The notes beneath the pieces are model-generated. The model did no database searches. It was not told the origin of the DNA and worked only from the letters and a program-made list of their open reading frames with translations. A stretch of 64,000 nucleotides of DNA, taken from contig NZ_WNNK01000007.1 in the NCBI RefSeq assembly GCF_009724245.1, forward strand, positions 216,022 through 280,021. The letters are read 5' to 3'. Shown here one piece after another: positions 29,584 through 39,643 of this stretch. Position 1 is the first letter of the stretch. Each line of letters opens with the position of its first letter. The position numbers and the translations under genes are program-made. The DNA comes from Pseudomonas spelaei. Lineage in GTDB: Bacteria > Pseudomonadota > Gammaproteobacteria > Pseudomonadales > Pseudomonadaceae.

Positions 29584-29791
29584 GGGCACGCCCGCATATT
29601 TATTGGGTTATGGGGTCGAGCAATCTGCCGCTTGAGGCAAGCGGAATCGGTTCATGCAGATGGCTCAGGCTAATCGGGCTCTCTTGTGAAGACGGATCTT
29701 CACCGGGCCCTTGATGAACGGCATCTATGCAGCAAAAAAGCATCGTTAGTCAGCTAAGTTAACTCACCTGGCATTACCGTGTGAAGAGAAC

Positions 29792-29817
29792 AAAAAAGCC
29801 CTGCAATGCAGGGCTTG
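29792..29817 (-). terminator. Rho-independent terminator of murB
   Basis: On the minus strand AAGCCCTGCA-TTGCAGGGCTT is followed by a T-run, 24 bp beyond the murB stop. The rest of the roughly 260-bp gap to the hydroxylase operon shows no gene. Confidence 0.88.
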
Positions 29818-29840
29818 ATCAGTCAAAAAAGAAGCTTAGC

Positions 29841-30860
29841 TCAATAGCGATTAGGCTCCATTTCCAAGTCAACCTTGAAGCGCTGGGCGATGTCCTGCTG
29901 GATCCGTTGCGCCAGGTTGGAAATTTCCAACCCCGTAGCGCCGCCGTAGTTGACCAGTACCAGGGCCTGCAAGCGATGCACACCGGCGTCCCCCTCGCGA
30001 AAACCTTTCCAACCGGCCTTGTCGATCAACCAGCCGGCAGCCAGTTTCATTTGCCCGTCCGCCTGAGGGTAAGCCACCAGGTCCGGGTATAAGCCTTGTA
30101 ACTCGGCAGCCAGCGCCTGGGAAACCAATGGGTTCTTGAAGAAACTACCTGCGTTACCCAGCACTGCAGGGTCTGGCAGTTTCTCGCTGCGAATGCTGCA
30201 TATCGCCCGGCTGACATCGCTGGGCGTCGCCAGAGTAACCCCTTGCTCAGTCAGTCGTTGCTGTACCGGGCCGTATTCCAGCTTCAAGTGCACAGCACGA
30301 CTCAGGGCAAAACGTACCCGCAAGATCAGCCAGCGCCCGACTTCGTGCTTGAACAGGCTGTCGCGGTAAGCAAAGTTACATTCAGCCAAACTGAAGTCCC
30401 GCAGTTCGCCGGTCTGGCGATCCAGGGCGGTCAGGCCAGAAAACACGTCCTTGATCTCCACCCCGTAAGCGCCGATGTTCTGCATCGGTGCAGCACCTAC
30501 CGTGCCGGGAATCAGGCTGAGGTTTTCCAGACCGGAAAAACCGTGCTCCAGCGTCCACAACACAAATGGGTGCCATGTTTCGCCAGCTTCGGCTTCGACC
30601 ACGACATGCACACCATCATCGTGAAGTATCCGAATACCCTGGGTGGCCATGCGCAGCACCACGGCGTCGATGTCCTGGGTCAGCAACAGGTTGCTGCCAC
30701 CGCCAATCACCAGCAAGGGCAGTTGTTGCCCGGCCGCATAAGCCAGGGCCTCACGCACGTCGGCGTCACTGTGGGCCTGTGCAAACAACCGGGCGCGCAC
30801 ATCGATGCCAAAGCTGTTGAACGGCTTGAGCGAAACCTGCGCTTGCACGTGCAAGGTCAT
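29841..30860 (-). CDS. murB: UDP-N-acetylenolpyruvoylglucosamine reductase
   Basis: A 339-residue FAD enzyme of the type I MurB group, making UDP-N-acetylmuramate with NADPH. The FAD motifs (PLLVIGGGSN and PGTVGAAPMQNIGAYG) and the catalytic serine region NAGSFFKNP are present. Last gene of the envelope operon that begins with the ExbB-like gene; its start overlaps the phosphatase gene by 4 nt. Confidence 0.95.
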   Translation of the reverse strand: MTLHVQAQVSLKPFNSFGIDVRARLFAQAHSDADVREALAYAAGQQLPLLVIGGGSNLLLTQDIDAVVLRMATQGIRILHDDGVHVVVEAEAGETWHPFVLWTLEHGFSGLENLSLIPGTVGAAPMQNIGAYGVEIKDVFSGLTALDRQTGELRDFSLAECNFAYRDSLFKHEVGRWLILRVRFALSRAVHLKLEYGPVQQRLTEQGVTLATPSDVSRAICSIRSEKLPDPAVLGNAGSFFKNPLVSQALAAELQGLYPDLVAYPQADGQMKLAAGWLIDKAGWKGFREGDAGVHRLQALVLVNYGGATGLEISNLAQRIQQDIAQRFKVDLEMEPNRY

Positions 30861-31321
30861 AACCGTCCCTTCAATTCAATCACCAACAAATCACAGGCGC
30901 GCTCGATCAGGTCCAATACCTGTTCGAATCCTTGCTCGCCCTCGTAGTACGGATCTGGCACTTCATCCACCACCGAGTCGTAGCGGCGCAGGAACAGGTC
31001 CAGCTCCGCCTTGCCCTGGGCCGGTTGCATCGCCTTGAGGTTGCGCAGGTTGCTGTGGTCCATGGCCAGAATCAGGTCATACCGGGAAAAGTCGGCACGA
31101 GACACCTGCTGGGCACGCTGGGCCGACAAATCGTAGCCCCGCTGCAACGCCGCACGCTGGCTGCGTTTGTCCGGGGCCTTGCCAATATGCCATTCGCCGG
31201 TGCCGGCGGAGGCCACCTCGACCTGGGTAGCCAACCCCGCCTCACGTAGCTTGTGGCGCAATACGCCTTCGGCGGTGGGTGAGCGGCAAATGTTGCCCAG
31301 GCAGACGAACAGAACTTCCAT
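30857..31321 (-). CDS. Low-molecular-weight protein tyrosine phosphatase
   Basis: A 154-residue phosphatase with the P-loop CLGNICRS (nucleophile Cys8, Arg14) near the N-terminus and the general-acid loop DPYY late in the chain (EVPDPYYEGE). Such enzymes often oppose tyrosine kinases controlling polysaccharide export. TTG one codon upstream is in frame; ATG at 31321 overlaps the kdsB stop as TGATG. Its place between kdsB and murB is conserved in Pseudomonas. Confidence 0.92.
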   Translation of the reverse strand: MEVLFVCLGNICRSPTAEGVLRHKLREAGLATQVEVASAGTGEWHIGKAPDKRSQRAALQRGYDLSAQRAQQVSRADFSRYDLILAMDHSNLRNLKAMQPAQGKAELDLFLRRYDSVVDEVPDPYYEGEQGFEQVLDLIERACDLLVIELKGRL

Positions 31322-32085
31322 CAAGCCCCCAGCAGGCGGCGCACGCGCTCGAGGTCTTCAGGGGTATCGACACCGGCCGGCGGTGCTTCCAGGGCATCAC
31401 CCACATGGATCCGCACACCGTGCCACAGGGCACGCAGTTGCTCCAGGGACTCGGTGTTTTCCAGCCAGCACGGGCCCCAGCTGACGAAGTCATGGAGGAA
31501 GCCGGCGCGGTAGGCGTAGATGCCGATGTGGCGGCGGTAAGGCACACCCGTCGGCAGCACATCACGACTCCTGGCGAAGTCATCTCGCGCCCACGGCAAG
31601 GTGGAACGGCTGAAGGTCAGGGCCAAACCATTGATATCACTGACCACTTTCACCACGTTCGGGTTGAACAGGGTTTCAATGTCTTCGATCGGTTCAGCCA
31701 GGGTCGCCATGCGTGCTTCGCCATGGGCCGCGAGGTTAGCAGCCACCTGGTCGATGACCCCGGGTGGGATCAGCGGTTCGTCGCCTTGCACATTGACCAC
31801 AATGGCATCAGGTGCCAGCCCAAGCTGCGTGGCCACTTCGGCCAGACGGTCGGTGCCGGAGTTGTGGTCTTCACGTGTCAATACCGCTTCGGCGCCAAAG
31901 CCCTTGCAGGCTTCGAGGATGCGCAGGTCATCGGTGGCCACGACCACACGCTCGGCGCTGCTCTTGCAGGCCTGTTCCCAGACCAACTGGATCATCGGCT
32001 TGCTGCCGATCATCTGCAGGGGTTTGCCCGGCAGGCGGGTGGAGGCGTAGCGGGACGGAATGACAACGGTGAAGGCGGTGGTCAT
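31321..32085 (-). CDS. kdsB: 3-deoxy-manno-octulosonate cytidylyltransferase
   Basis: A 254-residue enzyme activating Kdo as CMP-Kdo for lipopolysaccharide core assembly. [16 protein letters not shown] (9-24) is the CTP-binding signature and [11 protein letters not shown] the central motif. The start overlaps the Trm112-like gene by 4 nt, inside a run of overlapping envelope genes. Confidence 0.96.
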   Translation of the reverse strand: MTTAFTVVIPSRYASTRLPGKPLQMIGSKPMIQLVWEQACKSSAERVVVATDDLRILEACKGFGAEAVLTREDHNSGTDRLAEVATQLGLAPDAIVVNVQGDEPLIPPGVIDQVAANLAAHGEARMATLAEPIEDIETLFNPNVVKVVSDINGLALTFSRSTLPWARDDFARSRDVLPTGVPYRRHIGIYAYRAGFLHDFVSWGPCWLENTESLEQLRALWHGVRIHVGDALEAPPAGVDTPEDLERVRRLLGA

Positions 32086-32267
32086 TTATCCAGGCGCTCG
32101 TCGGTGGTCAAGGTGCGGGCTTCGCTTTCCAGCATCACCGGAATGCCATCGCGGATCGGGTAGGCCAGGCCAGCGCCCTTGCTGATCAGCTCGGTTTTGT
32201 CGGCGCTGAGCTTGAGTGGGCCTTTGCAGATCGGGCAAGCGAGGATGTCGAGCAGTTTGGTGTCCAT
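32082..32267 (-). CDS. Trm112-family small protein (YcaR-like)
   Basis: A 61-residue Trm112/YcaR-family protein beginning [18 protein letters not shown], with a CPIC pair. The second zinc pair of eukaryotic Trm112 is absent, as in other bacterial versions. It sits between lpxK and kdsB, the conserved place of ycaR. Bacterial function is not established. Confidence 0.92.
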   Translation of the reverse strand: MDTKLLDILACPICKGPLKLSADKTELISKGAGLAYPIRDGIPVMLESEARTLTTDERLDK

Positions 32268-32291
32268 GAGTGTTTCCTGGAGAGCAACGTG

Positions 32292-33302
32292 TTAAGGCAA
32301 TAGACGGGCGGGCAGCAGACGCATCAACTGCGTGTCGAACCAGGCGATAAACGCCGGTGACGGTACCGCATCCACCGCAAGGTACCACCAGTCGGGCCGG
32401 GCAAAGGCGCGGCACTTCACCGCGTCCTTTTCAGTCATGACCAGCGGCAATGCCGGTGTGAAATTCAGGACCTCGGCGCTGTAGGGCGCGTGGTCGGCAA
32501 AAGCATGGGGTAGCGCCAGCCAGTGTAGCGTTTCAAGGGTCTTGAAGAAACGTTGCGGGTTGCCAATGCCAGCCACGGCATGAATGCGCTGCCCCACCGG
32601 AAAATGGTCGACGGGCTTGCGCTCGCCGCTTTGCAGGTTGACCAGGGCGCTGGGCAGCAGGCGGAAGGCAAAACCATCGTCACGGTCCACGCCGGCGCCG
32701 TTATAAAGAAGCGCGTCGACACTTTGCAAACGCTCGATCGGCTCGCGCAACGGACCAGCCGGCAGGCAATGACCATTACCCAGACCTCGGGCGGCATCGA
32801 TCAATACCAGCTCCAGGTCACGGGCCAGACGGTAATGTTGCAGGCCGTCATCGGACAGGATCAGGTCCAGCGTCTCGCTGGCCAGCAGCGCCTGCACTGC
32901 ACGGCTGCGGTCGGGGTCGATCATCAGCGGGACACCGCTGCGCTGGACGATCAACAAGGGCTCATCCCCCGCCACTTCAGCGCTGTGACTGGCTTCCACA
33001 CGCCAGGGCAATTGCGGCGGCTTGGCACCATAACCACGGCTGACCACGCCCACGCGCAAACCGGCGCGCTGGCAGTGCTCGATCAGCCAGAGAATCAAGG
33101 GTGTCTTGCCAGTGCCACCGACGGTGATATTACCGACCACGATCAACGGTACCGGCGACTGGTAGATCTCACCCTCGCCCGCCAGGAAGCGCTCGCGCTT
33201 GCGCCGCACCACCCGGCGATAGAGCCATTCCAGTGGCTGCAGGAGCTTGAGGGCCGGATGGCCCGCGTACCAGGCATTGAGCAAACGATCGGACATGGCC
33301 AT
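32292..33302 (-). CDS. lpxK: Tetraacyldisaccharide 4'-kinase
   Basis: A 336-residue inner-membrane-associated kinase that phosphorylates the lipid A precursor at the 4' position. The P-loop is [12 protein letters not shown] (near 57-68). The ATG overlaps the exbD stop as TGATG; a second ATG two codons later is possible. In E. coli lpxK pairs with msbA, whereas Pseudomonas has an exbBD-like pair here. Confidence 0.95.
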   Translation of the reverse strand: MAMSDRLLNAWYAGHPALKLLQPLEWLYRRVVRRKRERFLAGEGEIYQSPVPLIVVGNITVGGTGKTPLILWLIEHCQRAGLRVGVVSRGYGAKPPQLPWRVEASHSAEVAGDEPLLIVQRSGVPLMIDPDRSRAVQALLASETLDLILSDDGLQHYRLARDLELVLIDAARGLGNGHCLPAGPLREPIERLQSVDALLYNGAGVDRDDGFAFRLLPSALVNLQSGERKPVDHFPVGQRIHAVAGIGNPQRFFKTLETLHWLALPHAFADHAPYSAEVLNFTPALPLVMTEKDAVKCRAFARPDWWYLAVDAVPSPAFIAWFDTQLMRLLPARLLP

Positions 33303-33730
33303 CAGGGTTGCTTCGCCGCCTCGACAGTGGTCATGCGCAAATGGCTGAAACCGAGCTTGCCGGCGGCATCCATGGCCGTGATCACGGCCTGATGCTGGGT
33401 CTTGCCGTCGGCACTGATGGACAGTGGCTGGCTGGTATCACCGCCGGACGCCTTCTGCAGCGCGTCCATCAAGCCGGCCAGGTCGTTTTTCTCCAGCAAC
33501 TGGTTATTCACCGAGAAGATGCCATCAGCGCTGATGGCGATGTCCAATTGCTTGGCTTGCGAGTCTTCAGCAGGCGAGCCGCTGACCGCTTCCGGCAGGT
33601 CGACCCGCAGTTGGGTTTCCCGGGTAAAGGTGGTGGTGACGACAAAAAACAGCAGCAGGATAAACACCACGTCGATCAACGACGCCAGGTTGATATCGAC
33701 GTTTTCCCGTTGCTTGCGGCGAAATTTCAC
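33302..33730 (-). CDS. ExbD/TolR-family biopolymer transport protein
   Basis: A 142-residue protein with one N-terminal membrane helix ([15 protein letters not shown]) containing the conserved aspartate just before it (SLIDVVF) that takes part in proton flow, then a periplasmic domain. It forms a motor with the ExbB-like partner encoded 4 nt away (GTGA overlap). This pair is distinct from tonB- or tol-linked copies and is consistently next to lpxK in Pseudomonas; the energised process is not known. Confidence 0.9.
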   Translation of the reverse strand: MKFRRKQRENVDINLASLIDVVFILLLFFVVTTTFTRETQLRVDLPEAVSGSPAEDSQAKQLDIAISADGIFSVNNQLLEKNDLAGLMDALQKASGGDTSQPLSISADGKTQHQAVITAMDAAGKLGFSHLRMTTVEAAKQP

Positions 33731-34362
33731 GCTTTGCCCCCAACCAGGTCTACGTCACGGTCACCCTGCACCACTTCCACCAGTTTGATGGCTTCCTGCT
33801 CCATACCCACCACCAGTTCATCGATCCGGCGTTGCAGGAAGCGGTGGAAGAACACCGAAGGAATACCCACCATCAGGCCCGCGGCCGTGGTGATCAAGGC
33901 CTTGGAAATACCTCCCGCCAATACGGCGGCGTTGGTGGTCATGCCCGAGCCCATGAAGGACGAAAAGATATCGATCATGCCCAACACCGTACCCAGTAGC
34001 CCAAGCAGCGGCGCCATGGCGGCGATGGTGCCCAGGGCATTGATATAGCGCTCCAGCTCATGAATGACCCGGGCGGCGGCCTCTTCGATGCACTCTTTCA
34101 TGATCTCTCGACCATGCTTGGAGTTGGCCAGGCCTGCGGCGAGGATTTCCCCCAGGGGCGAATTGGCCCGCAGTTCCTTGAGCTTTGCCTTGTCCAGCTG
34201 CTTGTCTCTGATCCAGCCCCAGACCTGCCCCAGCAGATGCTCCGGGGTCACGCGACTGGCCCGCAGGGTCCACAGGCGTTCAGCGATGATGCCGAGTGCG
34301 GCGATGGAACTCAAAATGATCGGCAACATCATCCAGCCGCCGGATTTGACCAATTCCCACAC
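33727..34362 (-). CDS. MotA/TolQ/ExbB-family proton channel protein
   Basis: A 211-residue protein with three membrane helices: one near residues 10-30 and a pair near 110-175 containing LLGTVLGMIDIF. This is the ExbB/TolQ layout. The GTG at 34362 (VWELVKSGGW) has GAGGGGG eight bases upstream and beats the longer ATG frame. It starts the operon ExbB-ExbD-lpxK-ycaR-kdsB-phosphatase-murB and is convergent with nothing; comEC lies 75 bp upstream on the same strand. Confidence 0.9.
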   Translation of the reverse strand: MWELVKSGGWMMLPIILSSIAALGIIAERLWTLRASRVTPEHLLGQVWGWIRDKQLDKAKLKELRANSPLGEILAAGLANSKHGREIMKECIEEAAARVIHELERYINALGTIAAMAPLLGLLGTVLGMIDIFSSFMGSGMTTNAAVLAGGISKALITTAAGLMVGIPSVFFHRFLQRRIDELVVGMEQEAIKLVEVVQGDRDVDLVGGKA

Positions 34363-34437
34363 AGTGCATGCCCCCTCGAAAAAGTGCGCCACTTTAGCAT
34401 AGAGGCTTAGCCGGAAGGGCTAGCCCGCCCACGCACA

Positions 34438-36699
34438 TCATGTCGCAGGTACCCGGTCTTTGGTAACGCCGGATTGCGCCGGGGGGGCGCGCCAGAAGCG
34501 ACGTTGACTGCGAGCAGCGACCGGTGGCTGGAAGGTGCCCAGCTGCAGGCGCAACGCGCCCTGTTCGGCGCTGTCATAAATCGTGCTGCCCAGCGCCTGA
34601 TAACGCGCTATGACCTGCGGATGGGGATGGCCGAAAGCGTTGCCACGGCCCCGTGAAATCAACACCGCCGTGGGCGCGAGCTGCTGGAGAAACGGCCATG
34701 AGGAGGAGCTTTGGCTCCCATGGTGGGGCGCCTGCAGCCAATCGGTGTGCACCGCCAGCGAAGTCGCGAGTAATGCCCGCTCGGCGTCGCGATCGATATC
34801 GCCAGTCAGCAGCAACCGCTCGCCCTTGGCCTGTACCAGCAGCACACAGGATTTCTGGTTGCCGTTGGTCGCATCCGGCCATTGCCATAGCTCGAACGTC
34901 ACACCGTCCCACTCCCACTGTTCCCCGCTGATACAGGGTTGAACGCTCAGGAAGGCCGGCAGCCCATCGGTTTCCCCGCCTACTACCCGCTTGATCGGCA
35001 GCCCGCGGGCAATAGCGGCCGCGCCACCGGCATGATCGGCGTCGGCGTGACTGAGCAGCATCACGTCCAGCCCCGTGACACCGGACTTGCGCAATGCAGG
35101 CAGGACGACCCGCGCGCCGAGGTCAAATTCGCCAAACCGGGGCCCGGCGTCGTACAGCAACGTGTGGTTGCGAGTACGGAGTAGAATTGCCAGCCCCTGC
35201 CCGACGTCCAGTTGCAGGACATCAACCTGGCCATGAGGCACCGATTCGCGCGGCGGGAACACCGCCAACAGCAGCATCGGCCAACCCAACAGGCGAAACG
35301 GCACGCCCTTGGGCAGCAATAGCAGCACCGCACCCAACAGGCTCACCAGCCAATAGCCGATGGGCACCTCGGCGGGCGTCCACGCCGGCAAGCGTTGCGC
35401 CAACAGGTCCAGGCCCCTGAACAGCCAATCGAGCGCACCACCCGCCAGCCACAGTAAGCCCTCGCCTATAAAGGGCAACGGCAATGACGCAGTCCCCAAT
35501 AATGCCAACGGCAACACCACCAGGCTGATCCACGGTACGGCAAACAGATTGGCCAATGGGCCGCTGAGACTAATGGGCAAGCCAAGGATCAGCAGCACCG
35601 GGAACAGACCAATAGCTATCAGCCATTGGGCACGGGTCCATGCTTGCCAGGGTTTCCAGGGCCCCAGCCGGCCACTGAAGACCAGGATCAGCACAGCGAC
35701 GGCCGCAAATGATAGCCAGAACCCCGGCTGCAAGCTGGCCAGCGGTTCCAGGATCAGCACGCCGTTGAGCGCCAGCAACAGCGGCCACCAGATCCCCAGA
35801 TGACGAAACCGCAGACGCCACAGCAACACCAGCCCCACCATGACACAGGCCCGTTGCACCGGTACCTGAAACCCCGCCAGCACGCCGTACCCCAGCGCGG
35901 CGCCAAACGCCAGGCCACACGCCCAAGGCAACCACGGCAGCCGCCCGGGCCAGCAGCCATAACGAGCAAGACCTGCCACCAGCCCGTAGATCAACCCCGC
36001 CAACAACCCGATATGCTGGCCGGAAATGACCAGCAGGTGGACGGTGCCCGTGTCCTGTAATGTCCGCCAGTCCTGCGTCGCCAAGCCCGAACCATCCCCC
36101 AGCACCAACGCCGCCAGACCGGCCTCGCGGCCCTGGGCATCCACCGTCAACAGACGCTGGCGGATCGCATCACGTAAGGCGTGCCGAGCGGGGGCCAGAC
36201 GCTGGCCGTCCTTGATCGAACCGGTAGCACCAATACGCTGGGCCAACAGCCAGGCTTCATAGTCAAAGCCATGGCCATTGAGCAACCCGGAAGGACGCTT
36301 GAGGGTAACCACCAGTCGCCAGCGCTCGCCGCTATGAACCGACGGACCACCATGCCAGGTCACGCGGATGCGTTTGGGTAGCTTGTCTTTGCGCGACCGA
36401 CTGTCGGCCAGTTCAAAGCGCACCACCCCATCGGCCTGTTGCGGCAGCCCGATGACACGACCTTCCAGCCAGCGGGTCTGCCCGTCCAGCGAAGGCGACA
36501 GCCGATCATCCAGGGCCCACTGCGCACTGAGGCAGGCCCAGCTCAACCCCAGCAGGAAAAACGCCAATGGGTAGGTGCGAAACGGTAACAGCATCAATGC
36601 CAACATCGGCATGGCCAGCAACCACCCGGTCGACGGCAGTGCCGGCAAAAAACGCAGAGCAAGCAATCCCACTGCGAGTGCGAACATCCCTGTTCTCAT
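34438..36699 (-). CDS. comEC: DNA internalization protein ComEC/Rec2
   Basis: A 753-residue inner-membrane channel for single-stranded DNA uptake. An N-terminal soluble (OB-like) part and a multi-helix competence domain (TGTVHLLVISGQHIGLLAGL near residue 210) are followed by a C-terminal metallo-beta-lactamase-like domain with LSHADADHAGG near residue 555 and a further LQAPHHGSQSS motif. All metal ligands look intact, so it should be functional; competence in this group is otherwise rarely shown. AAGGA precedes the ATG. Confidence 0.93.
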   Translation of the reverse strand: MRTGMFALAVGLLALRFLPALPSTGWLLAMPMLALMLLPFRTYPLAFFLLGLSWACLSAQWALDDRLSPSLDGQTRWLEGRVIGLPQQADGVVRFELADSRSRKDKLPKRIRVTWHGGPSVHSGERWRLVVTLKRPSGLLNGHGFDYEAWLLAQRIGATGSIKDGQRLAPARHALRDAIRQRLLTVDAQGREAGLAALVLGDGSGLATQDWRTLQDTGTVHLLVISGQHIGLLAGLIYGLVAGLARYGCWPGRLPWLPWACGLAFGAALGYGVLAGFQVPVQRACVMVGLVLLWRLRFRHLGIWWPLLLALNGVLILEPLASLQPGFWLSFAAVAVLILVFSGRLGPWKPWQAWTRAQWLIAIGLFPVLLILGLPISLSGPLANLFAVPWISLVVLPLALLGTASLPLPFIGEGLLWLAGGALDWLFRGLDLLAQRLPAWTPAEVPIGYWLVSLLGAVLLLLPKGVPFRLLGWPMLLLAVFPPRESVPHGQVDVLQLDVGQGLAILLRTRNHTLLYDAGPRFGEFDLGARVVLPALRKSGVTGLDVMLLSHADADHAGGAAAIARGLPIKRVVGGETDGLPAFLSVQPCISGEQWEWDGVTFELWQWPDATNGNQKSCVLLVQAKGERLLLTGDIDRDAERALLATSLAVHTDWLQAPHHGSQSSSSWPFLQQLAPTAVLISRGRGNAFGHPHPQVIARYQALGSTIYDSAEQGALRLQLGTFQPPVAARSQRRFWRAPPAQSGVTKDRVPAT

Positions 36700-36834
36700 A
36701 GGTCATTCCTTGAAAGTGACCTCTCGAGTGTTAGCTGCCCCCACCGCGCAGACTATGATCTTTTGTCACAAAGTCTGAATTTCCTGTTCGTAAAATGCAG
36801 TCATACTTGCCCCTCGAACTGACCTGGACCCCTT

Positions 36835-37350
36835 ATGCCACGGCGCTTATTCAAACGGTACATGCCCGATCCGACCAGTATCAGGGAACACAAATCCTTA
36901 CGCTTTCTCGGTAAGTTGCTGCATGACCCGAACCTCTGGCACCTCAACCGCCACTCGGTTGCCCGGGCCATGGCGGTCGGCCTGTTCGCCGCGTTTATTC
37001 CCATGCCACTGCAAATGCTGTTGGCCGCCGTCCTGGCCATCGCGGTACGCGGCAATATGCCCATTGCGGTGAGCCTGGTGTGGCTGACCAACCCGATCAC
37101 CATGCCACCCATATTCTTCTGCACCTATATGACCGGGGCATGGCTGATGAATCTCCCCCCCCGCAGCCTTCCCGACGAATTGACCTGGGAGTGGATCAGC
37201 GGGCAGTTGTCGACGCTCTGGCAACCCTTCCTGTTGGGCTCGGTGGTGATGGGATTGGTGCTGGGCGCCCTGGGCTATTGCTTGACCATGCTGTATTGGC
37301 GCTGGTGGGTCGCGCGGCAGTGGAAGAAGCGCAAGTTGCGCAGGCCCTGA
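36835..37350 (+). CDS. DUF2062 membrane protein
   Basis: A 171-residue protein of the DUF2062 family with about three membrane helices (FAAFIPMPLQMLLAAVLAIAV; SLVWLTNPITMPPIFFCTYM; FLLGSVVMGLVLGALGYCLTML) and a very basic C-terminus. It is divergent from comEC across 135 bp and convergent with the sensor kinase, its stop only 2 bp from that gene's stop. Function is unknown. Confidence 0.87.
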   Translation: MPRRLFKRYMPDPTSIREHKSLRFLGKLLHDPNLWHLNRHSVARAMAVGLFAAFIPMPLQMLLAAVLAIAVRGNMPIAVSLVWLTNPITMPPIFFCTYMTGAWLMNLPPRSLPDELTWEWISGQLSTLWQPFLLGSVVMGLVLGALGYCLTMLYWRWWVARQWKKRKLRRP

Positions 37351-37352
37351 CG

Positions 37353-38723
37353 CTATCGGGCCGACAAGCGCATATGCACCCGCAAGCCTTGCCCGGCGTT
37401 TTCCGCCCACAGGCGACCGCCCTGGCGCTGCACCGCGTTGCGAGCAATGCTCAAGCCCAGGCCAAAGCCGCCGTCTCCAGGGCGGGAACCATCCAACCGG
37501 GTAAAAGGTGCGAAGATACGCTCCAACTCTTCCTCATCGACTCCCCCGCCCTGATCTTGCAGCCACAAGTGCCACTCGCCCCCTTCGCGGCGCCCATCCA
37601 GACGCACAATTCCCGCCTCCGGCGAGTGCCGAATCGCATTGCGCAGGATATTTTCCAGAGCCTGGGCCAGGGAGTTCAGGTGGCCGCGTACCCAGCAATC
37701 GGCTTCCAGCCCGCACGGCAAGCGTGAAACAGGCCAGCCGCTTTCAAAACAGGCGTTTTCCCTGAGCATGTCCCACAAGGCCTGAACCTGGATCTCTTCC
37801 TGAGGCAGCGGCGCACGCTCGGTGTCCAGCCAGGCCAGTTGCAGGGTGTCCTCCACCAGGCGCTGCATACCGTCGATCTCCCGGCCCAGGCGCTCCCGCA
37901 ACTGAGGCAGATCCTGCTCGCTGTCACAGGCCACCCGCAGGCGACTCAGCGGCGTGCGCAGCTCATGGGACAGGTCACGCAACAATTGTTGCTGCACAGA
38001 CACGGTGCTTTGCAGCCGCTCGGACATGTGATCGAAGGCACGGCCCAGTTCACCCAGCTCATCCTGACGGCTGGTGGCGTCATGGGAAAGACGGGTGGCC
38101 AGTTGATCAGCCCGCCAGGCGTTGGCCTGCTCGCGCAGGTGATTGAGGGGCATGATCAGCAATCGATAGAGCCCCACACAGAGCAACAGGGTGAATAAAC
38201 CGGGGATCACGCCATTGGTAACCACGCGCCAGAACAACTGATAGCGCCCAGGCATGAAACGTTGCGGTAACTCGATGACCAGCACACCGGCGCCGGGATC
38301 AACAGGGAACGGAATTTTCAGCCACGGCAAGCCCTTGGCGTGCCGACTCACGGGCCAGTCCAGGCCCCGCAGAAAGGTCAGGCGCTGGCTTTCCTTGTCA
38401 GTCAGCGGGTAGCTGCTCAGAGATTGCAGGTCGTTGCCTATCACCCCCAGCCAAGTGGACTCACGCGTGCCCATTGTTTGCAGCCAGGCATCCACGCCGG
38501 TACTGCCCCCGGTGTTCCAGGCCCGCTCCGCACCGGCCGCATACCCACTCAAGGTGGCACGGGCGTCATCGGACAAAAAGGCGCCCTGCTGCTCCATATA
38601 TCGGCCCCACGACCAACTGAGCCAGATCATCAGCAGGCAGAAGGCAATCAGCAGGCAGGCCAACTTCCAGAATAACGAGTGCTTGCCCGGCAGTCGCTTG
38701 AGTGAAGACTCAAGCCCCTTCAT
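37353..38723 (-). CDS. Sensor histidine kinase (PirS position)
   Basis: A 456-residue two-component sensor: two membrane helices (about 19-40 and 170-190) flank a periplasmic domain, then HAMP, a HisKA domain with phospho-acceptor in DLSHELRTPLSRL (near residue 255) and an ATPase domain (FGLGLSIARNAV). Its start overlaps the response regulator stop by 14 nt. In P. aeruginosa the PirS/PirR pair, which responds to iron-siderophore status, lies beside gacS, so this may be the ortholog. No pirA-like receptor follows here, and the signal is not evident. Confidence 0.88.
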   Translation of the reverse strand: MKGLESSLKRLPGKHSLFWKLACLLIAFCLLMIWLSWSWGRYMEQQGAFLSDDARATLSGYAAGAERAWNTGGSTGVDAWLQTMGTRESTWLGVIGNDLQSLSSYPLTDKESQRLTFLRGLDWPVSRHAKGLPWLKIPFPVDPGAGVLVIELPQRFMPGRYQLFWRVVTNGVIPGLFTLLLCVGLYRLLIMPLNHLREQANAWRADQLATRLSHDATSRQDELGELGRAFDHMSERLQSTVSVQQQLLRDLSHELRTPLSRLRVACDSEQDLPQLRERLGREIDGMQRLVEDTLQLAWLDTERAPLPQEEIQVQALWDMLRENACFESGWPVSRLPCGLEADCWVRGHLNSLAQALENILRNAIRHSPEAGIVRLDGRREGGEWHLWLQDQGGGVDEEELERIFAPFTRLDGSRPGDGGFGLGLSIARNAVQRQGGRLWAENAGQGLRVHMRLSAR

Positions 38724-39438
38724 CGAGACCGCTCAACACGTAGCCCTTGCCCCACACGGTGCGCACTTCACGCTCGGTGTAACCGATAGTCTTGAGCTTG
38801 CGGCGGATCTGACTGACGTGCATGTCCAGGCTGCGATCATGGGGCGCATAGCCGCGCTGCAACACATGCTGATAAAGGAACGCCTTGCTGAGCACCTCTT
38901 CACCATTGCGGTGCAGGGTCTCCAACAGGCGGTATTCGCTGCGGGTCAGGCCGGCCCATTGCTCTTGGTGAACAACGTCACACAGCTCATCGTCAAAACA
39001 CAAACTACGGGCATCGTTGCGCACGGCAGCAAGAGCCGGTAGTGGTCGTCGATCCAGGGCCACCCGCCGCAGGATGGCCTCAATACGCACCCGCAGCTCA
39101 ATCATGCTGAACGGCTTGGGCAGGTAATCATCCGCTCCCAGGCGAAAGCCGCTGATGCGGTCGGCTTCCGCGCCCAGGGCCGACATCAGGATCACCGGGA
39201 TCGAATGGCTCTGGCGCAAATGGGTAAGGACCGACAGACCGTCCATTCCCGGCAACAGAATATCCATCAACACCACGTCGAACGCCTGCTCGCGAGCCAT
39301 TTTCAGGCCTGCCTGGCCGTTCTGGCACCAGGTCACCTGGAAACCACAGCGCCCCAGTTGCTCATGGACATAAGCGCCCAGTACGGGGTCATCTTCAATG
39401 GTCAGGATGCTGGGAAGGCCAATTGCTGCGGGATTCAT
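38710..39438 (-). CDS. OmpR-family response regulator (PirR position)
   Basis: A 242-residue regulator: receiver domain with the phospho-acceptor Asp in DVVLMDILLPGMDG (near 53) and the conserved Lys in DDYLPKPF, then a winged-helix DNA-binding domain ending VRTVWGKGYVLS. An in-frame TTG is upstream, but ATG at 39438 is preferred. It is divergent from gacS across 205 bp, so the two signalling systems share a control region. Confidence 0.88.
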   Translation of the reverse strand: MNPAAIGLPSILTIEDDPVLGAYVHEQLGRCGFQVTWCQNGQAGLKMAREQAFDVVLMDILLPGMDGLSVLTHLRQSHSIPVILMSALGAEADRISGFRLGADDYLPKPFSMIELRVRIEAILRRVALDRRPLPALAAVRNDARSLCFDDELCDVVHQEQWAGLTRSEYRLLETLHRNGEEVLSKAFLYQHVLQRGYAPHDRSLDMHVSQIRRKLKTIGYTEREVRTVWGKGYVLSGLDEGA

Positions 39439-39570
39439 TAGCGTCTGCAAGTCATTCTCAATGACTGATTATTCAAGATTGCCTGCCCATGAGCAACCGC
39501 CACCGAGCGTTCAATGGCCCGATGTGTGCCTCACGTCATTAATTTGCAAGATTCCACACCGCGCAAATGG

Positions 39571-39609
39571 CTACACTGCGCAGGTGGCGCGGGCCGGATG
39601 CCTGCGCAG
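39571..39609 (+). promoter_or_regulatory. Candidate gacS promoter -10 and 9-bp inverted repeat
   Basis: CTACACT (39571-39577) matches the sigma-S/extended -10 pattern. It overlaps CTGCGCAGG (39576-39584), which is perfectly inverted as CCTGCGCAG at 39601-39609. The repeat could be an operator or form a hairpin near the 5' end of the gacS message. Confidence 0.4.
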
Positions 39610-39643
39610 AATTTCGACAACAGCGTGGTAGCAGGAGAGTGGC